DNA from: Armatimonadota bacterium
GTDB lineage: Bacteria > Armatimonadota > Fimbriimonadia > Fimbriimonadales > Fimbriimonadaceae
Length of the DNA: 64,000 nucleotides
Reading direction: 5' to 3'
NCBI GenBank assembly: GCA_020438215.1
Contig: JAGQUX010000005.1
Location: 1 to 64,000 of the forward strand
The notes below the pieces were generated by a model, which saw only the letters and a program-made list of their open reading frames with translations, did not search any database and was not told the origin of the DNA. The position numbers and the translations under genes were made by a program. The stretch's first letter is position 1; each line of letters starts with the position of its first letter. Shown piece by piece: positions 8,123 through 17,513 of this stretch.

Positions 8123-8365
8123 TTACTTCTTCTTAGCTTTTGCTGACTTCTTGTCATCAGCTTCGGCTTCATCCACAGTTGCTTCCGCAGATTCTTCAGA
8201 TGCTGCCGCTTGCTCATCTTCAGCTTTCTTTGGCTCAGGAAGTTTGATATCGGCAATGCTCTGAATTTCGCGATCCGGGCAGTTATTGCAAACAAACTTC
8301 ACATTGACTCCATCGAGCCAATTGGGGATCTTATCGATTTTCTTTCCGCAAGAACAGGTGACCAT
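8123..8365 (-). CDS. Small zinc-ribbon-like protein with charged tail
   Basis: The 80-aa protein has CSC near the start (C4, C6) and CNNC at about residues 26-29, four cysteines spaced like a minimal zinc ribbon. A linker and a low-complexity acidic then lysine-rich tail (..EESAEATVDEAEADDKKSAKAKKK) follow. I do not recognise a specific family. It is the last gene of a short leftward group with a 9-base gap from the membrane protein upstream. Confidence 0.6.
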   Translation of the reverse strand: MVTCSCGKKIDKIPNWLDGVNVKFVCNNCPDREIQSIADIKLPEPKKAEDEQAAASEESAEATVDEAEADDKKSAKAKKK

Positions 8366-8374
8366 TGCTATGAT

Positions 8375-8668
8375 TTACTCCGAATCTGTTTGAACCGCAC
8401 TTGCGGTTGAAGTCGCGCCTTCCTCTTCTCCGCCTTCTTCTTCAAAAGTTTTAAGGCTTTGTACGTGGGTCAACCAACCATTGACCAACATCACTGCCCC
8501 ACCAAGGAGATAAAAGAGGACAAGTCCCTTTTCCCGAATTTGACCGGGATCACGAATGACTTTTTCGCCCGAAAACAATCCCCAGAATCCGATGACCACC
8601 AAGGCGGCACCGAATAGGAAAAATGTGTTCTTCCACCAAACTGGACGTTTCGGTTGTTTGCGACTCAC
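8375..8668 (-). CDS. Small two-helix membrane protein, function unknown
   Basis: This 97-aa protein starts at a GTG and has hydrophobic segments at about residues 15-31 and 47-65. Its tail is acidic (EEEGGEEEGATSTASAVQTDSE), with a basic N-terminus (MSRKQPKRP). No family was recognised. A TATCTT element ends eight bases before the GTG, close to the leaderless spacing seen elsewhere in the window, and there is no Shine-Dalgarno. Confidence 0.55.
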   Translation of the reverse strand: MSRKQPKRPVWWKNTFFLFGAALVVIGFWGLFSGEKVIRDPGQIREKGLVLFYLLGGAVMLVNGWLTHVQSLKTFEEEGGEEEGATSTASAVQTDSE

Positions 8669-8688
8669 AGGTCGCTAAGATACCCGCC

Positions 8689-8895
8689 CTAAGCGCGGAT
8701 GTCGATGACCTTGCCCTTTGGCTCTAGCATCTGGAGCAACTTTTCACTTGCAGCCTGGTGCGAGTCTAGGGCTTTTTTCAAAACGGCGACCTGTCGCTCG
8801 CTGTCTTGAGCGGCCGGAGTCTGTGCGGCGGCTATCTGTTGAGCCTGTGCCGCGTACGGGTTGGATCCACCGATTCTCATAGCTATCTGAATCAT
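8689..8895 (-). CDS. Short helical protein, possibly YjfB-like
   Basis: The 68-aa product has an Ala/Gln-rich middle followed by VLKKALDSHQAASEKLLQML and ends GKVIDIRA. A tail of that form recalls the YjfB family of small putative motility proteins, but the match is from memory and weak. GGGGGAA precedes the ATG by about eight bases, supporting the start at 8895. Confidence 0.45.
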   Translation of the reverse strand: MIQIAMRIGGSNPYAAQAQQIAAAQTPAAQDSERQVAVLKKALDSHQAASEKLLQMLEPKGKVIDIRA

Positions 8896-8936
8896 CGGTA
8901 GTTCCCCCGCAATTCGACAGGGAAAATTGAGAATTC

Positions 8937-9533
8937 TTAGCGTTGCGGCAGGCGAATGCCTTTGCTGATCACGATATCGCGGAGAAGTTTACGCCCGCGG
9001 TGGATACGTGATCGAACAGTTCCGACCGTCGTACCTTGCATCTCGGCAATTTCTGAATAGCTCAGTTCTTGCAAATCACAAAGCTCGAGAGAGGTGCGAT
9101 ACACCTCGGGAAGTTCGCTGAGAGCATTCCGCAGTTCAGCAGAAAATTCGCGATAAACCATCTCCTCTTCGACCGAAGGATTGTGATCGGGAATGGTGAT
9201 CTCTTGCACTTCGCCATCACTCGGGCTGATGAGCGAGTTCAAACTGTCGGCTTTTCGGATGGGATTGTCGCGGCGACGGGAATCCAAATATGCCCGTTGC
9301 ATGATCCGCAGAAGCCAGTTCAAAAACGGTCGGTCGGAGTGATAGCCGCTAAACCCTTTCCAAGCTTTGATATAGGTTTCCTGAACCAGATCCTCAGCAT
9401 CAGAAGGATTTCGTGTGAGTTGGAGGGCCATGGAATAGGCACGTCGTTGCGTTCCCGATTTCATTTCTTCGAACGCTTTGATGCTACGGTCTGGGGTCTC
9501 TAGACTCTGAATTTCATCAATGATCGTTTGCAT
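8937..9533 (-). CDS. RNA polymerase sigma factor, ECF (sigma-70 group 4) type
   Basis: The 198-aa protein shows region 2 (RAYSMALQLTRNPSDAEDLVQETYIKAWKGF) and then region 4 with ALSELPEVYRTSLELCDLQELSYSEIA and a helix-turn-helix (GTTVGTVRSRIHRGRKLL). There is no region 1.1 or 3. ECF sigma factors direct transcription of small regulons, usually under an anti-sigma factor; no obvious anti-sigma gene lies next to it. GAGGAAGGGA precedes the ATG, and a TATAGT -10-like element lies at 9553-9558 on the minus strand. The short downstream gene at 8689 could be cotranscribed. Confidence 0.9.
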   Translation of the reverse strand: MQTIIDEIQSLETPDRSIKAFEEMKSGTQRRAYSMALQLTRNPSDAEDLVQETYIKAWKGFSGYHSDRPFLNWLLRIMQRAYLDSRRRDNPIRKADSLNSLISPSDGEVQEITIPDHNPSVEEEMVYREFSAELRNALSELPEVYRTSLELCDLQELSYSEIAEMQGTTVGTVRSRIHRGRKLLRDIVISKGIRLPQR

Positions 9534-9666
9534 TTCCCTTCCTCAACTTCTTACTATACGTTCGTAATGCTAAAGAATTCGTAAAGATTCCAAGAAAATA
9601 TACATTTTTGTGAAGATTGTCCCATCTTGCAAATCGGTGGTCGCACTCGCTATGCTGGTAAGCAAC

Positions 9667-10032
9667 ATGAAATTCGTGCTGATCACTCGTGACCCGCAGA
9701 TTGTGGAAGCCACAAATGGGGCCTTCCAACCGGATGACGAGTTAGTAGTGATTGAAGATTGGCGCGAAGCACTCGAAAAATGTGGTGATGCCGACATTTT
9801 GTTCGTCGATCTCATCGCCACTCTCAAGAAACCGCACAAAATCGCCGGTTACGAAGAGTTCGCGGAAACCAAGATGGATCACCCTATTGCGAGCCCCACT
9901 CCGGTCTGTTTAATCGCTCCCCCACCAGATTACGAACTCGATTTCATGGCCGGCTACCCGAACTTCGTGTTCGCACATTTGCCCCGACCGATTACATACA
10001 AAATCTTCCGCCGGGCCACCACTTGGGTTTGA
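9667..10032 (+). CDS. Hypothetical protein with receiver-like N-terminus
   Basis: The 121-aa protein begins MKFVLITRDPQIVEA and continues EDWREALEKCGDADILFVDL, the beta-alpha-beta pattern of a response-regulator receiver. The acidic pair and threonine/lysine are not convincingly present, so phosphorylation cannot be claimed. I do not recognise a family. An upstream ATG at 9652 is possible; TATGCT at 9651-9656 may be a promoter element, favouring 9667. It converges on the recombinase gene with one base between the stops. Confidence 0.55.
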   Translation: MKFVLITRDPQIVEATNGAFQPDDELVVIEDWREALEKCGDADILFVDLIATLKKPHKIAGYEEFAETKMDHPIASPTPVCLIAPPPDYELDFMAGYPNFVFAHLPRPITYKIFRRATTWV

Positions 10033-10033
10033 G

Positions 10034-10918
10034 TTAGCTTTTCTTCTTCGCGCCTTCTTCACCGCGAGGGTGCGCTTTACCGACTACTTCGCGAAGTCGT
10101 TCCACGCTCACATGAGTGTAAACCTGCGTCGTAGCCAGGCTTTCGTGCCCAAGAAGCTGTTGAACCGTTTTCAAATCAGCCCCGCCATTCAAAAGATGGG
10201 TTGCAAATGAATGCCGCAACGTGTGAGGGCTAACATCTGGGGGCAACCCTGCCGCAATCGCCCACTTTTTGACAATCGAACTGATCGACCGAATCGATAA
10301 CCGCCCACCTCGCTGATTCGTAAAAACTGGGTCGCCTTTGACTGGGCGGACATACTCTCGCTCCCGATAGTCTTTGAGAGCCCGTTCGCACACCTCACCA
10401 AACAAGCAGATGCGATCCTTGTTCCCTTTCCCTCGCACCCGGATCGAGCGATCACGAAAATCAAAGTCATCCCAGTTTGCTGATTCAACTTCACTCACAC
10501 GCAGACCCGCTCCATAAGCCAACTCTAAAATCGCGCGATCACGAAGCTTGGTAGGGGATTCAATCTCTTGTTCCAGGAGCTTTTCAACTTGAGTTTCGAG
10601 AAGGGCCTTCGGGAGTTGTTTCCGCTGATACGGAGCTTCCAGAGCCTCGGTGGGGTCCTCATCCAACTCGCCCATTTCAATCAAGAATTTGCAGAATCCC
10701 CGTAGCGTGCTCAGCTTCCGAGCGCGGGTAATCGGAGTTGTTCCGTACTGGCGCATGAACTTCCGCATAGAGACAAGAAGGTTTTCGCGGCTCCCATCAG
10801 CAACTTTTGCGAACTGAGTCAAGTCGGTGCCATAGCTCTTCACCGTGTTGGGAGAACGTGTGGCTGTCAGGGTATCCAGATAGTCTTGGATGAGCGCATC
10901 CAAAGACTTGCCGCTCAT
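10034..10918 (-). CDS. Tyrosine recombinase XerC/XerD family
   Basis: At 294 aa this is the normal Xer length. The N-terminal SAM-like DNA-binding domain (SLDALIQDYLDTLTATRSPNTVKSY) precedes the catalytic domain. Catalytic residues visible are GAGLRVSE (Arg), GKGNKDR (Lys), HTLRHSFATHLL (His..Arg), LLGHESLATTQ (His) and VYTHV (Tyr). Such enzymes resolve chromosome dimers at dif. It lies three bases after fabF at the end of the fatty-acid operon. With no phage genes or att sites nearby, a housekeeping Xer is more likely than an integrase. XerC versus XerD cannot be decided here. Confidence 0.92.
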   Translation of the reverse strand: MSGKSLDALIQDYLDTLTATRSPNTVKSYGTDLTQFAKVADGSRENLLVSMRKFMRQYGTTPITRARKLSTLRGFCKFLIEMGELDEDPTEALEAPYQRKQLPKALLETQVEKLLEQEIESPTKLRDRAILELAYGAGLRVSEVESANWDDFDFRDRSIRVRGKGNKDRICLFGEVCERALKDYREREYVRPVKGDPVFTNQRGGRLSIRSISSIVKKWAIAAGLPPDVSPHTLRHSFATHLLNGGADLKTVQQLLGHESLATTQVYTHVSVERLREVVGKAHPRGEEGAKKKS

Positions 10919-10921
10919 AGC

Positions 10922-12184
10922 CTAATCTACCGTTTTCTTGAAGATCAGCGTTGCGTTGTGACCGCCAAACCCAAACGAGTTGGTGAGCACATATTCCAAA
11001 TCCTTCTTGCGAGCTTCGTTCGGGATGTAATCCAAATCACACTCAGGATCGGGAGTTTCGTAGTTGATCGTCGGCGGCATGATGCTATCGCGCATAGCCA
11101 GGATACAGATTATGGATTCCACTGCTCCCGCCGCACCAAGCAAGTGACCAATCGCCGATTTCGTACTACTCACCGGGATTTTATAAGCGTCATCGCCAAA
11201 AGTGCGCTTGATCGCCATCGTTTCAAACTTATCGTTGTATGGCGTACTAGTTCCGTGCGCATTGATGTAGTCCACATCGCCCGGCTGGATTCCAGCGTTC
11301 TTGATCGCCATCTTCATCGCCCGATGGGCGCCACTGCCTTCCGGATCGGGCATGGTGATGTGGTGAGCATCGCCGGACATTCCGTACCCGACGACTTCGC
11401 CGTAAATCTTGGCACCGCGGGCTTTGGCAAATTCGTAGTCTTCCAGGATGAGGACGCCCGCCCCTTCTCCCATCACGAATCCGTCACGACCCGCATCGAA
11501 CGGCCGTGAAGCTTTTGAGCCCGCTTCGTTATTGGTGGTCATCGCCCGCGCAGAGCAAAATCCGGCCAAACCGATCGCGTTGATCGGAGCTTCGGCACCG
11601 CCCGCGACCATCGCCACCGCATCACCCCGTTTGATGATGTGATAAGCATCGCCGATTGCATGAACGCCTGTCGCACAAGCCGTGACCACACAAGTGTTCG
11701 GGCCCGTGAGCTTATGACGGATAGAAACGTAACCTGACCCCATATCTGGGATCATATACGGGACAAGAAATGGAGAGACTTTGCCCGGGCCATCTTTGTG
11801 GAGACGCTCGGTTTGCTCCGTCATCATGGTGAGGCCGCCAATCCCCGAGCCGATCAGAACCCCAACATTTTCTTTAAGGTCTTCATCATCCATTGGGAAG
11901 TTAGCGTCTGCGAGCGCCATATCTGACGCCGCACAAGCAAACGCAATAAAGCGATCCACTTTACGAGCTTCTTTTCGATCCAGCCAATCTTCGGCGTTAA
12001 AGTCTTTGACTTCCCCAGCGATTTTGGTGGGATACGCATCCGTATCCATGAGCGTGATTTCGCCGATGCCGCTCTCGCCCGCAATCAAACGAGACCAGAA
12101 CTCATCAACAGAATTACCGACTGGGGTGACAGCACCCAAGCCGGTAATCACAACTCGACCACTTGCTTGATAGGTTTTGGACAT
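10922..12184 (-). CDS. fabF: 3-oxoacyl-ACP synthase II
   Basis: This 420-aa condensing enzyme elongates acyl chains with malonyl-ACP. The Cys-His-His triad is visible: VVTACATG (Cys), [11 protein letters not shown] (His) and [12 protein letters not shown] (His). [14 protein letters not shown] at the start and [14 protein letters not shown] at the end are typical. It is 34 bases after acpP in the fabD-fabG-acpP-fabF order and precedes the Xer gene by three bases. There is no sign of truncation. Confidence 0.97.
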   Translation of the reverse strand: MSKTYQASGRVVITGLGAVTPVGNSVDEFWSRLIAGESGIGEITLMDTDAYPTKIAGEVKDFNAEDWLDRKEARKVDRFIAFACAASDMALADANFPMDDEDLKENVGVLIGSGIGGLTMMTEQTERLHKDGPGKVSPFLVPYMIPDMGSGYVSIRHKLTGPNTCVVTACATGVHAIGDAYHIIKRGDAVAMVAGGAEAPINAIGLAGFCSARAMTTNNEAGSKASRPFDAGRDGFVMGEGAGVLILEDYEFAKARGAKIYGEVVGYGMSGDAHHITMPDPEGSGAHRAMKMAIKNAGIQPGDVDYINAHGTSTPYNDKFETMAIKRTFGDDAYKIPVSSTKSAIGHLLGAAGAVESIICILAMRDSIMPPTINYETPDPECDLDYIPNEARKKDLEYVLTNSFGFGGHNATLIFKKTVD

Positions 12185-12218
12185 AAAGCTCTATGGTGAG
12201 AATTCGCGCTAACGAAAG

Positions 12219-12458
12219 TTAGCTTGCTTTGCCTTCGATGTACTTAACCGCGTCGCCGACGGTTTTGAGATTGGCAACATCATCATCCGGAATTTCAGTT
12301 CCGAATTCATCTTCCAGTGCCATAACGAGTTCGACAACATCAAGGCTATCCGCGCCGAGATCATCGGTGAAGGACGCAGTTTCCGTCACTTCGCCTTCGC
12401 TGACACCCAGCTCTTCGCACACAACTTTCTTCACGCGATCAAAAACGGTATTCGACAT
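12219..12458 (-). CDS. acpP: Acyl carrier protein
   Basis: The 79-aa acidic protein has the phosphopantetheine attachment site [21 protein letters not shown], with the modified serine in DSL. It ends with the usual ..[14 protein letters not shown]. It carries growing acyl chains for FabD, FabG and FabF encoded around it. A 109-base gap separates it from fabG and holds a GCGAGG-CCTCGC hairpin (12482-12498) and A+T-rich -10-like sequence. acpP may therefore also have its own promoter, as is common because it is needed in large amounts. Confidence 0.97.
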   Translation of the reverse strand: MSNTVFDRVKKVVCEELGVSEGEVTETASFTDDLGADSLDVVELVMALEDEFGTEIPDDDVANLKTVGDAVKYIEGKAS

Positions 12459-12501
12459 ATTGATTCTCTGAATTCAATGACGCGAGGGTTCGCCTCGCCC
12501 A

Positions 12502-12510
12502 GTTATATTA
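12502..12510 (-). promoter_or_regulatory. Possible internal promoter for acpP-fabF
   Basis: On the minus strand the gap between fabG and acpP holds TAATATAAC (12502-12510), containing two overlapping -10-like hexamers (TAATAT and TATAAC). A small hairpin follows in what would be the 5' leader. No convincing -35 is seen. Confidence 0.3.
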
Positions 12511-12567
12511 CTCCCAAACTTACTGGCGTGTATGCCCTGAAGTTTCAAGACCCACACCAGATAGCGA

Positions 12568-13296
12568 TTAGAGGGTCAATCCCCCATCGACGGTGATGGT
12601 TTGCCCGGTGACATATCCCGCCGCATCCGAAGTCAAAAATCCGACAACGCCAGCGATATCTTCCGGAGTACCAAGCCGACCAAGCGGAGCAGAGGCCATC
12701 ACATTTGCACGCATTTCTTCACTCAGTTCACTAGTCATATCTGTTTCGATAAAACCTGGAGCAACTGCGTTGCAGGTGATGTTCCGGCTTCCGAGTTCTC
12801 GCGCAACTGACATCGTCAGACCGACCAGCCCGGCTTTGCTCGCTGAATAATTGACTTGACCGGCTGCCCCGTGGAGCCCGACAACGCTCGTGATATTCAC
12901 GATGCGTCCCCACCGCGCTTTCATCATGCCGCGCAGGAGTGCTTTGATACAATTGTAAGTACCGGTCAAATTGACGTCGATCACCTTCTGCCAATCGTCG
13001 TCGCTCATCCGGGCGAGAAGGGTATCGCGGGTGATCCCGGCGTTGTTGACAAGAATCGTCGGCGTCCCGAAATCGTCGTCAATAGCGGTCATGACTTCCA
13101 AAACTTGAGCCGCGTTGCTCACATCGCAACCGTAGGCCTTGGCTTGACCACCAATCGCTTCAACAGTTTTCTCCGCGTTTTCTCGGCGAGTAGCTACACA
13201 CGCCACGATATGCCCTTGCCGAGCGAGTTCTTCTGCAATCGCTTTGCCAATCCCTCGACTTGCTCCTGTCACAACTGCTACTTTTTGTTCACTCAT
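12568..13296 (-). CDS. fabG: 3-oxoacyl-ACP reductase
   Basis: The 242-aa short-chain dehydrogenase has TGASRGIGKAIA (NADPH-binding glycine motif), NNAGITRD and the catalytic Ser-Tyr-Lys set (NITSVVG.., YSASKAG). It ends ..GYVTGQTITVDGGLTL, typical of FabG. It reduces 3-oxoacyl-ACP in fatty-acid elongation. It follows fabD by six bases, so the two are cotranscribed. Confidence 0.96.
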   Translation of the reverse strand: MSEQKVAVVTGASRGIGKAIAEELARQGHIVACVATRRENAEKTVEAIGGQAKAYGCDVSNAAQVLEVMTAIDDDFGTPTILVNNAGITRDTLLARMSDDDWQKVIDVNLTGTYNCIKALLRGMMKARWGRIVNITSVVGLHGAAGQVNYSASKAGLVGLTMSVARELGSRNITCNAVAPGFIETDMTSELSEEMRANVMASAPLGRLGTPEDIAGVVGFLTSDAAGYVTGQTITVDGGLTL

Positions 13297-13302
13297 TGTC
13301 TG

Positions 13303-14229
13303 TTAGTTCCCCTTTACTTGTTCTGCGACTTCCGCGAGAGTCGCTGTATCCACGACCTTCATGCTGGTTGCCTCTTTATCAATACGACGAAGCAATCCAC
13401 TCAGCACTTCCCCGCTTCCACATTCGATAAATTTATTAATTCCATCGCGGCGCATGTTTTGAATGGATTCCGTCCACCGCACCGGACTCATCAACTGCTT
13501 TTCAAGCAAGTCAGGCCAATTGTCGCCGGGTTCGGTGGTCACGTTGGAATACACCTTGACATCGCCAGCATTGAACTTGGCATTGCGAAGGTGCTCACCC
13601 ATTGCTTGTGCAGAATCTTCCATGAGCGGCGAGTGGAATGCCCCGCTGACGTTCAGCGGCAGAACGCGCTTCGCGCCTTTTTCAGGGAGAACCGCAGTTG
13701 CCTTGTGGATCGCATCCATATCCCCGCTGATAACGAGCTGCCCTGGGCAATTATCATTCGCAATCACGGCAACGCCGCTTTCGGAAATATCCTTGAGAGC
13801 AGATTCGAGTTCATCGCGCTCCAGACCGAGAACCGCCGCCATGCCACCAGGCCGCATCGCCCCTGCGCGAGACATCAGATCGCCGCGCTTCTGAACGAGC
13901 TTTGCTCCTGCTTCCACCGAGAGAACTCCTGCCGCCGCAAGCGCCGCGTATTCGCCCACGCTGTGTCCCGCCATCGCCGCTGGCTTCAAACCGGTCATCT
14001 CGTGGAGGGCGTACCATGCCGCCAGCCCGCAAGTATAAAGGGCAAGCTGAGCATTCTGAGTTTCCCGCAGAGTTTCTGCATCGGCATGGAAACACAAATC
14101 GGAAACGTTCACTCCGGTTGCATTGCTCACTTGGTCAAAGACCTGGCGAGCAAACGAATCGTTGTGATAAAGGTCTTCACCCATTCCGGGTGCTTGCGAA
14201 CCCTGGCCCGGGAACACCACCGCAATCAT
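13303..14229 (-). CDS. fabD: Malonyl-CoA:ACP transacylase
   Basis: The 308-aa protein starts [17 protein letters not shown] and contains the nucleophile elbow [10 protein letters not shown] and the AFHSPLM block with the catalytic His. It loads malonyl groups onto AcpP and heads the fab operon. The frame is open upstream to 14283, but family alignment and the promoter favour the ATG at 14229. TAAAGT ends exactly seven bases before it on the minus strand and there is no Shine-Dalgarno, pointing to a leaderless mRNA. Confidence 0.96.
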   Translation of the reverse strand: MIAVVFPGQGSQAPGMGEDLYHNDSFARQVFDQVSNATGVNVSDLCFHADAETLRETQNAQLALYTCGLAAWYALHEMTGLKPAAMAGHSVGEYAALAAAGVLSVEAGAKLVQKRGDLMSRAGAMRPGGMAAVLGLERDELESALKDISESGVAVIANDNCPGQLVISGDMDAIHKATAVLPEKGAKRVLPLNVSGAFHSPLMEDSAQAMGEHLRNAKFNAGDVKVYSNVTTEPGDNWPDLLEKQLMSPVRWTESIQNMRRDGINKFIECGSGEVLSGLLRRIDKEATSMKVVDTATLAEVAEQVKGN

Positions 14230-14236
14230 ACGTGGG

Positions 14237-14242
14237 ACTTTA
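14237..14242 (-). promoter_or_regulatory. -10-like TANNNT element of fabD, leaderless spacing
   Basis: TAAAGT on the minus strand is followed by seven bases and then the fabD ATG at 14229. It would place the transcription start at the start codon. Confidence 0.45.
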
Positions 14243-14287
14243 CCTCTCGCTCGAACCGAGTCACACGAACTTCCCCGCAACATTTGG

Positions 14288-14293
14288 TAGATT
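14288..14293 (+). promoter_or_regulatory. -10-like TANNNT element of queF, leaderless spacing
   Basis: TAGATT is followed by seven bases (CAACGCA) and then the queF ATG at 14301. No Shine-Dalgarno exists in the gap, and no preQ1 riboswitch-like fold is seen in the 71 bases between fabD and queF. Confidence 0.45.
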
Positions 14294-14300
14294 CAACGCA

Positions 14301-14663
14301 ATGTCAATCGAAATCTTGGAGACTTTCCCTAACCCTAATCCCGAACGTGACTATGTGATCGTCCATTCGTTTCCGGAATTCACCAGCGTCTGTCCGAAGA
14401 CTGGTCTCCCCGATTTCGCAACGATTGAAATGCACTACGTCCCCGACCAAACGTGCATCGAGCTCAAATCGCTCAAATACTATTACGTTTCCTTCCGCAA
14501 TCAAGGCATCTTCTTTGAAGCGATCACGAACCGCCTTCTGAACGAGTTTGTCGAAGTTTGCTCTCCACGGTGGATGCGTGTTGTGGCGAAATTCAACAAT
14601 CGCGGGGGAATTACCAGCGAGATCATTGCCGAAACTGGCCCAAAGCCTGAGTACCTGCCCTAA
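14301..14663 (+). CDS. queF: NADPH-dependent 7-cyano-7-deazaguanine reductase
   Basis: This 120-aa protein is the short, single-domain (YkvM-type) QueF that reduces preQ0 to preQ1 in queuosine synthesis. [12 protein letters not shown] provides the catalytic Cys31 and Asp38. [20 protein letters not shown] is the substrate and dimer motif (E-L-K-S-L-K). It is a single gene between the fab operon and the PqaA-like gene, whose stop it overlaps by four bases. Other queuosine genes are not in the window. Confidence 0.95.
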   Translation: MSIEILETFPNPNPERDYVIVHSFPEFTSVCPKTGLPDFATIEMHYVPDQTCIELKSLKYYYVSFRNQGIFFEAITNRLLNEFVEVCSPRWMRVVAKFNNRGGITSEIIAETGPKPEYLP

Positions 14664-15862
14664 CGTTTCTTGATGATAAAAGCCGGGCTTGTCAATCGCC
14701 AGAAGCCGTCATCGTCCTTGAACTCCACTTCGAGCAGGTAAGCCCGATTTTTGTCGGCTTGGTCAAAAACAACTTCGCCACGATGACCGCCCGGGCAGCT
14801 TTCTTGCTTTTGCCATTGCGATTCGGTGAACAAGAGATCATCTGATTCTGCCGCCCAGATATGAGTCGCGCACGCGTCGTAGTGGCAAGACCACTCTAGG
14901 GTCAGCGATTCGGACTGAGCGGTCTGATAGAAAGAATGGAAATTTGGAACCGAGAATTCTTGATCGCTCAGCATCGCCTGAACAAACCGTGCAAAGCCTG
15001 GCCCCCAGAAGTTTCTCTCACCCAATGCGTGCGGCAAATTCGGAACGACAACCTGCGATGATTGTCCAGGCAAATCGCGATAGTAATGCGTCAGCGCATC
15101 CACCGCCCAATAAGGATCATTCGCTCCGTTGATGATGAGCGCAGGAACTTCACTATCGGCAATATGGATCAAGGGATCAACAATCTGAACAAGTTCCTTG
15201 CCCTCCTCATTGATCGCCAGCTCATGAAGTTGCCGCCGGGTGTAGTCTTCGATCTGCTCACTGGGTGTTCCCCATAGGTCAATTTGGCGGTGAACTTGTT
15301 GGGCCATTCCGAGGTTATCAAAAACAATCGGAACAATGCCCTGCAGACCATCTGGTCTTGATGCGGCAAGAAGCCAACTTGTCCAGCCACGTTTGCTTCC
15401 GCCCCCCGCAACAAACTTATCGATCCCAAATTCAGACCGAGCAATCTCTAGCCCGCGATTTGCCGCACGAACCATTGGGACAAGCAAGGGCCAACTCTGA
15501 TCGCCGGATTCGATGAATTTCTCAAAAGTGTGTGCGATCAAATCGTCCTCGCGCATCTCCCAGAGCGGCTGATTCGGGATTGAAAACAAAACAACCACGG
15601 GCACTCCGGAAATCTCAGCGAGATCACGAGCGTAATCCACATCGGCTTGCCCAACATCATCACCGGTGATCTCTAAATATGCTCCCTCCACTCCTGCAGA
15701 CCAACTCGGTTTGACAAGAATCAGGTCATGCCGCCACTCAATCCCCTGCCAGATTTGGCTATGGAAACTCAGTCGGGCATCCTCGCCAAGCATCGGCTCC
15801 GCGTGCCGAATTTGGAAATCAATCTGCTCTCCATGCCCGAGTTCTCGCCACAACATACTCAT
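14660..15862 (-). CDS. PqaA-like (PhoPQ-activated pathogenicity-related) alpha/beta hydrolase
   Basis: The 400-aa protein matches the PhoPQ-activated protein family in layout. It has an N-terminal beta region, [46 protein letters not shown] with a nucleophile-like serine (GGSKRGW), then ..[17 protein letters not shown] (acid) and LPHALG (His). Enzymatic activity is not proved. Unlike many members there is no visible signal peptide, so it is probably cytoplasmic. Two ATG codons compete (15862 and 15856). A TAAAAT element at 15865-15870 ends eight bases before the second. Confidence 0.8.
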   Translation of the reverse strand: MSMLWRELGHGEQIDFQIRHAEPMLGEDARLSFHSQIWQGIEWRHDLILVKPSWSAGVEGAYLEITGDDVGQADVDYARDLAEISGVPVVVLFSIPNQPLWEMREDDLIAHTFEKFIESGDQSWPLLVPMVRAANRGLEIARSEFGIDKFVAGGGSKRGWTSWLLAASRPDGLQGIVPIVFDNLGMAQQVHRQIDLWGTPSEQIEDYTRRQLHELAINEEGKELVQIVDPLIHIADSEVPALIINGANDPYWAVDALTHYYRDLPGQSSQVVVPNLPHALGERNFWGPGFARFVQAMLSDQEFSVPNFHSFYQTAQSESLTLEWSCHYDACATHIWAAESDDLLFTESQWQKQESCPGGHRGEVVFDQADKNRAYLLEVEFKDDDGFWRLTSPAFIIKKR

Positions 15863-15900
15863 TGATTTTAGTCCGAACTCAAAGGAACTTAGCTCAAGAC

Positions 15901-15929
15901 TTGACTTTTGAGCCCGAGAATGGGAGAAT
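15901..15929 (+). promoter_or_regulatory. Candidate promoter of the copper-amine-oxidase-domain gene
   Basis: TTGACT (15901-15906) and GAGAAT (15924-15929) are 17 bases apart, a good spacing for the main sigma factor. The leader to the gene at 15999 would be about 60 bases. Confidence 0.45.
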
Positions 15930-15998
15930 AGCAGTGTTACATGGGACGACTACGTCTTATGCAACACAAAAACTCGACTTGAGTTTTGGGTGAACGGG

Positions 15999-17360
15999 AT
16001 GAAAATTACCGGAAAAATGAAAATGTTGGCGTGTGCGGGGGCGATGTTGATTGCCGCGCTCAGCCAAGCTACTCTGTTTGATACCAGTATCATCATTGAT
16101 CGAGCCGCGAACAATAAAACCTTGACGGTTCGCTATGATGGTGCCGCTGCCGCTTTAGTTGAACTCCGCATTAATGGAGTCAGCGTTGCCTCTCGCGTTC
16201 TTGACGAAAACACTTCCGAAGGCGAAACCAACTTCCCTGTGGATGTTGCCGCTCTGGAAGATGGCGAGAACAAAGTTGAAATCCGACTTTACGACAAGAA
16301 CGGAAAACTTCTGGGCACGCAAAAAAGCACTCTGTCAGTTGATCGCCAAGCCACCGGCCCGGTGACTCTTCTGACCCCAGCAAAGAACGACACTGTTCAA
16401 GGCATCACCGAAATCAAAGTTGGTTTCCGCACTGAACTCAAGAATGTCTATGTCAGCTTCTTTGTCAACGACGATTTCAAAGTTCTGAAGAACTTCCCGC
16501 CATACGCTTATCTTTGGGATACGCGAACCGTTCCGAACGGCTGGCACGAAGTCCAAGCGTGGATCGTCGATGAATCCAACGCCACCTTCAAAACTGAAAA
16601 GCTCCGACTTTATGTCAACAACCCAGGCGGTCAAACCAAGCGCGAAGCGATGGATCCAAAAGCGGAAGCCATCAAGAACGCTGGTACCAAGCCGGTTGAA
16701 GCACCGAAGTCCGATATCAAAGCTCCGACCGACCCGAAAGTCACCGGAACTATTGGTAGCAAAGCAAACGGCACCGCAACCGGTACCCGCGCAATGAACC
16801 CAGGCAATAACACAGCTAAGCCGGCAACTGAAAAGCCGATCGTGATCGCCATTGATGGTTCCAACAAGACTTCGACAACTCCAAAGGTTGATCCGCAGTC
16901 CGTAAAGGGCGCCGGCGACCTGATTGCGAAGACCACTCCGAAAGAAACTCCGAAGCTCAAGCCGGTTCTTATCGACTTAGGCACTCGGCTTCCGGATATG
17001 GATTCCATGCCGATCTACATGAACGGTGAAATGGTCAATTTTGATGTGAATCCTCGCGTCACCAATGGTGTTGCGCTCACTCCGTTCCGCCACCTCTTCG
17101 AGCACAACGGCGGAAAGGTCAAGTGGGATCACGAAAAGAAGATGGTTCAAGGTCTGGACGAAGCACTCTCCATCTCCTTCACGATTGGTGATCCAACTGC
17201 ACGGGTTAATGGAAACAGCATGTTGATGGAAATGGCTCCGTTCATCGAACGAGGTCGTTCAATCATCCCGCTGAGCTTCTTTAGCCAAGCACTCAACGTT
17301 GATGTTCAGTTCGATCCGGCAACCGGCCACGTTCTGATTCTCAACGCAAAAAGTAAGTAA
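15999..17360 (+). CDS. Secreted Ig-like protein with copper amine oxidase N-terminal-like domain
   Basis: The 453-aa protein starts with a signal peptide (KMKMLACAGAMLIAALSQA). Two Ig-like segments follow (about residues 25-105 and 110-195, the latter with FFVNDD..YAYLWDTRTVPNGWH), and then a Pro/Lys/Thr-rich linker. Its C-terminal module (MYMNGE-like start, TPFRHLFEHNGGKVKWD, RGRSIIPLSFFSQAL) is the domain named after copper amine oxidase N-termini. That module is common in Gram-positive and Armatimonadota envelope proteins and does not itself imply oxidase activity. GGGTGA lies six bases before the ATG. GTG at 15990 and ATG at 16017 are alternatives. A strong terminator follows. Confidence 0.8.
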   Translation: MKITGKMKMLACAGAMLIAALSQATLFDTSIIIDRAANNKTLTVRYDGAAAALVELRINGVSVASRVLDENTSEGETNFPVDVAALEDGENKVEIRLYDKNGKLLGTQKSTLSVDRQATGPVTLLTPAKNDTVQGITEIKVGFRTELKNVYVSFFVNDDFKVLKNFPPYAYLWDTRTVPNGWHEVQAWIVDESNATFKTEKLRLYVNNPGGQTKREAMDPKAEAIKNAGTKPVEAPKSDIKAPTDPKVTGTIGSKANGTATGTRAMNPGNNTAKPATEKPIVIAIDGSNKTSTTPKVDPQSVKGAGDLIAKTTPKETPKLKPVLIDLGTRLPDMDSMPIYMNGEMVNFDVNPRVTNGVALTPFRHLFEHNGGKVKWDHEKKMVQGLDEALSISFTIGDPTARVNGNSMLMEMAPFIERGRSIIPLSFFSQALNVDVQFDPATGHVLILNAKSK

Positions 17361-17381
17361 GAATCTGAAAGTTCACCCATC

Positions 17382-17419
17382 GAAGTGGGCATCGGCAACG
17401 CCGATGCCCACTTCTTTTG
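17382..17419 (+). terminator. Strong Rho-independent terminator
   Basis: A perfect 15-bp stem (17382-17396 with 17400-17414) with an AAC loop is followed by TTTT. It ends the preceding rightward gene and insulates the HD-GYP sensor gene downstream. Confidence 0.92.
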
Positions 17420-17513
17420 CGTTACGATTCACAAGTATTTGACCTTGCAACCTCTAACGCTTCTCTAAGTTTGAACCGAAAACTCTACTAAGACTTGTGG
17501 AAAAGTCGTTCAA

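Noticed and set aside
10034-10918. Tyrosine recombinase as a mark of an integrated element
   Set aside because: It is joined to fabF by a 3-base gap, no att-like repeat or phage gene is near, and its length matches housekeeping XerC/D.
14230-14300. preQ1 riboswitch before queF
   Set aside because: The 71-base gap shows no preQ1-type stem and A-rich tail, and the -10 element sits only seven bases from the start, leaving no leader.
12856-14358. A 500-codon open frame on the + strand across the fab region
   Set aside because: It lies antisense to fabG and fabD, which are certain, and its translation is rich in His, Arg and Cys with no recognisable domain. It is a codon-bias shadow.
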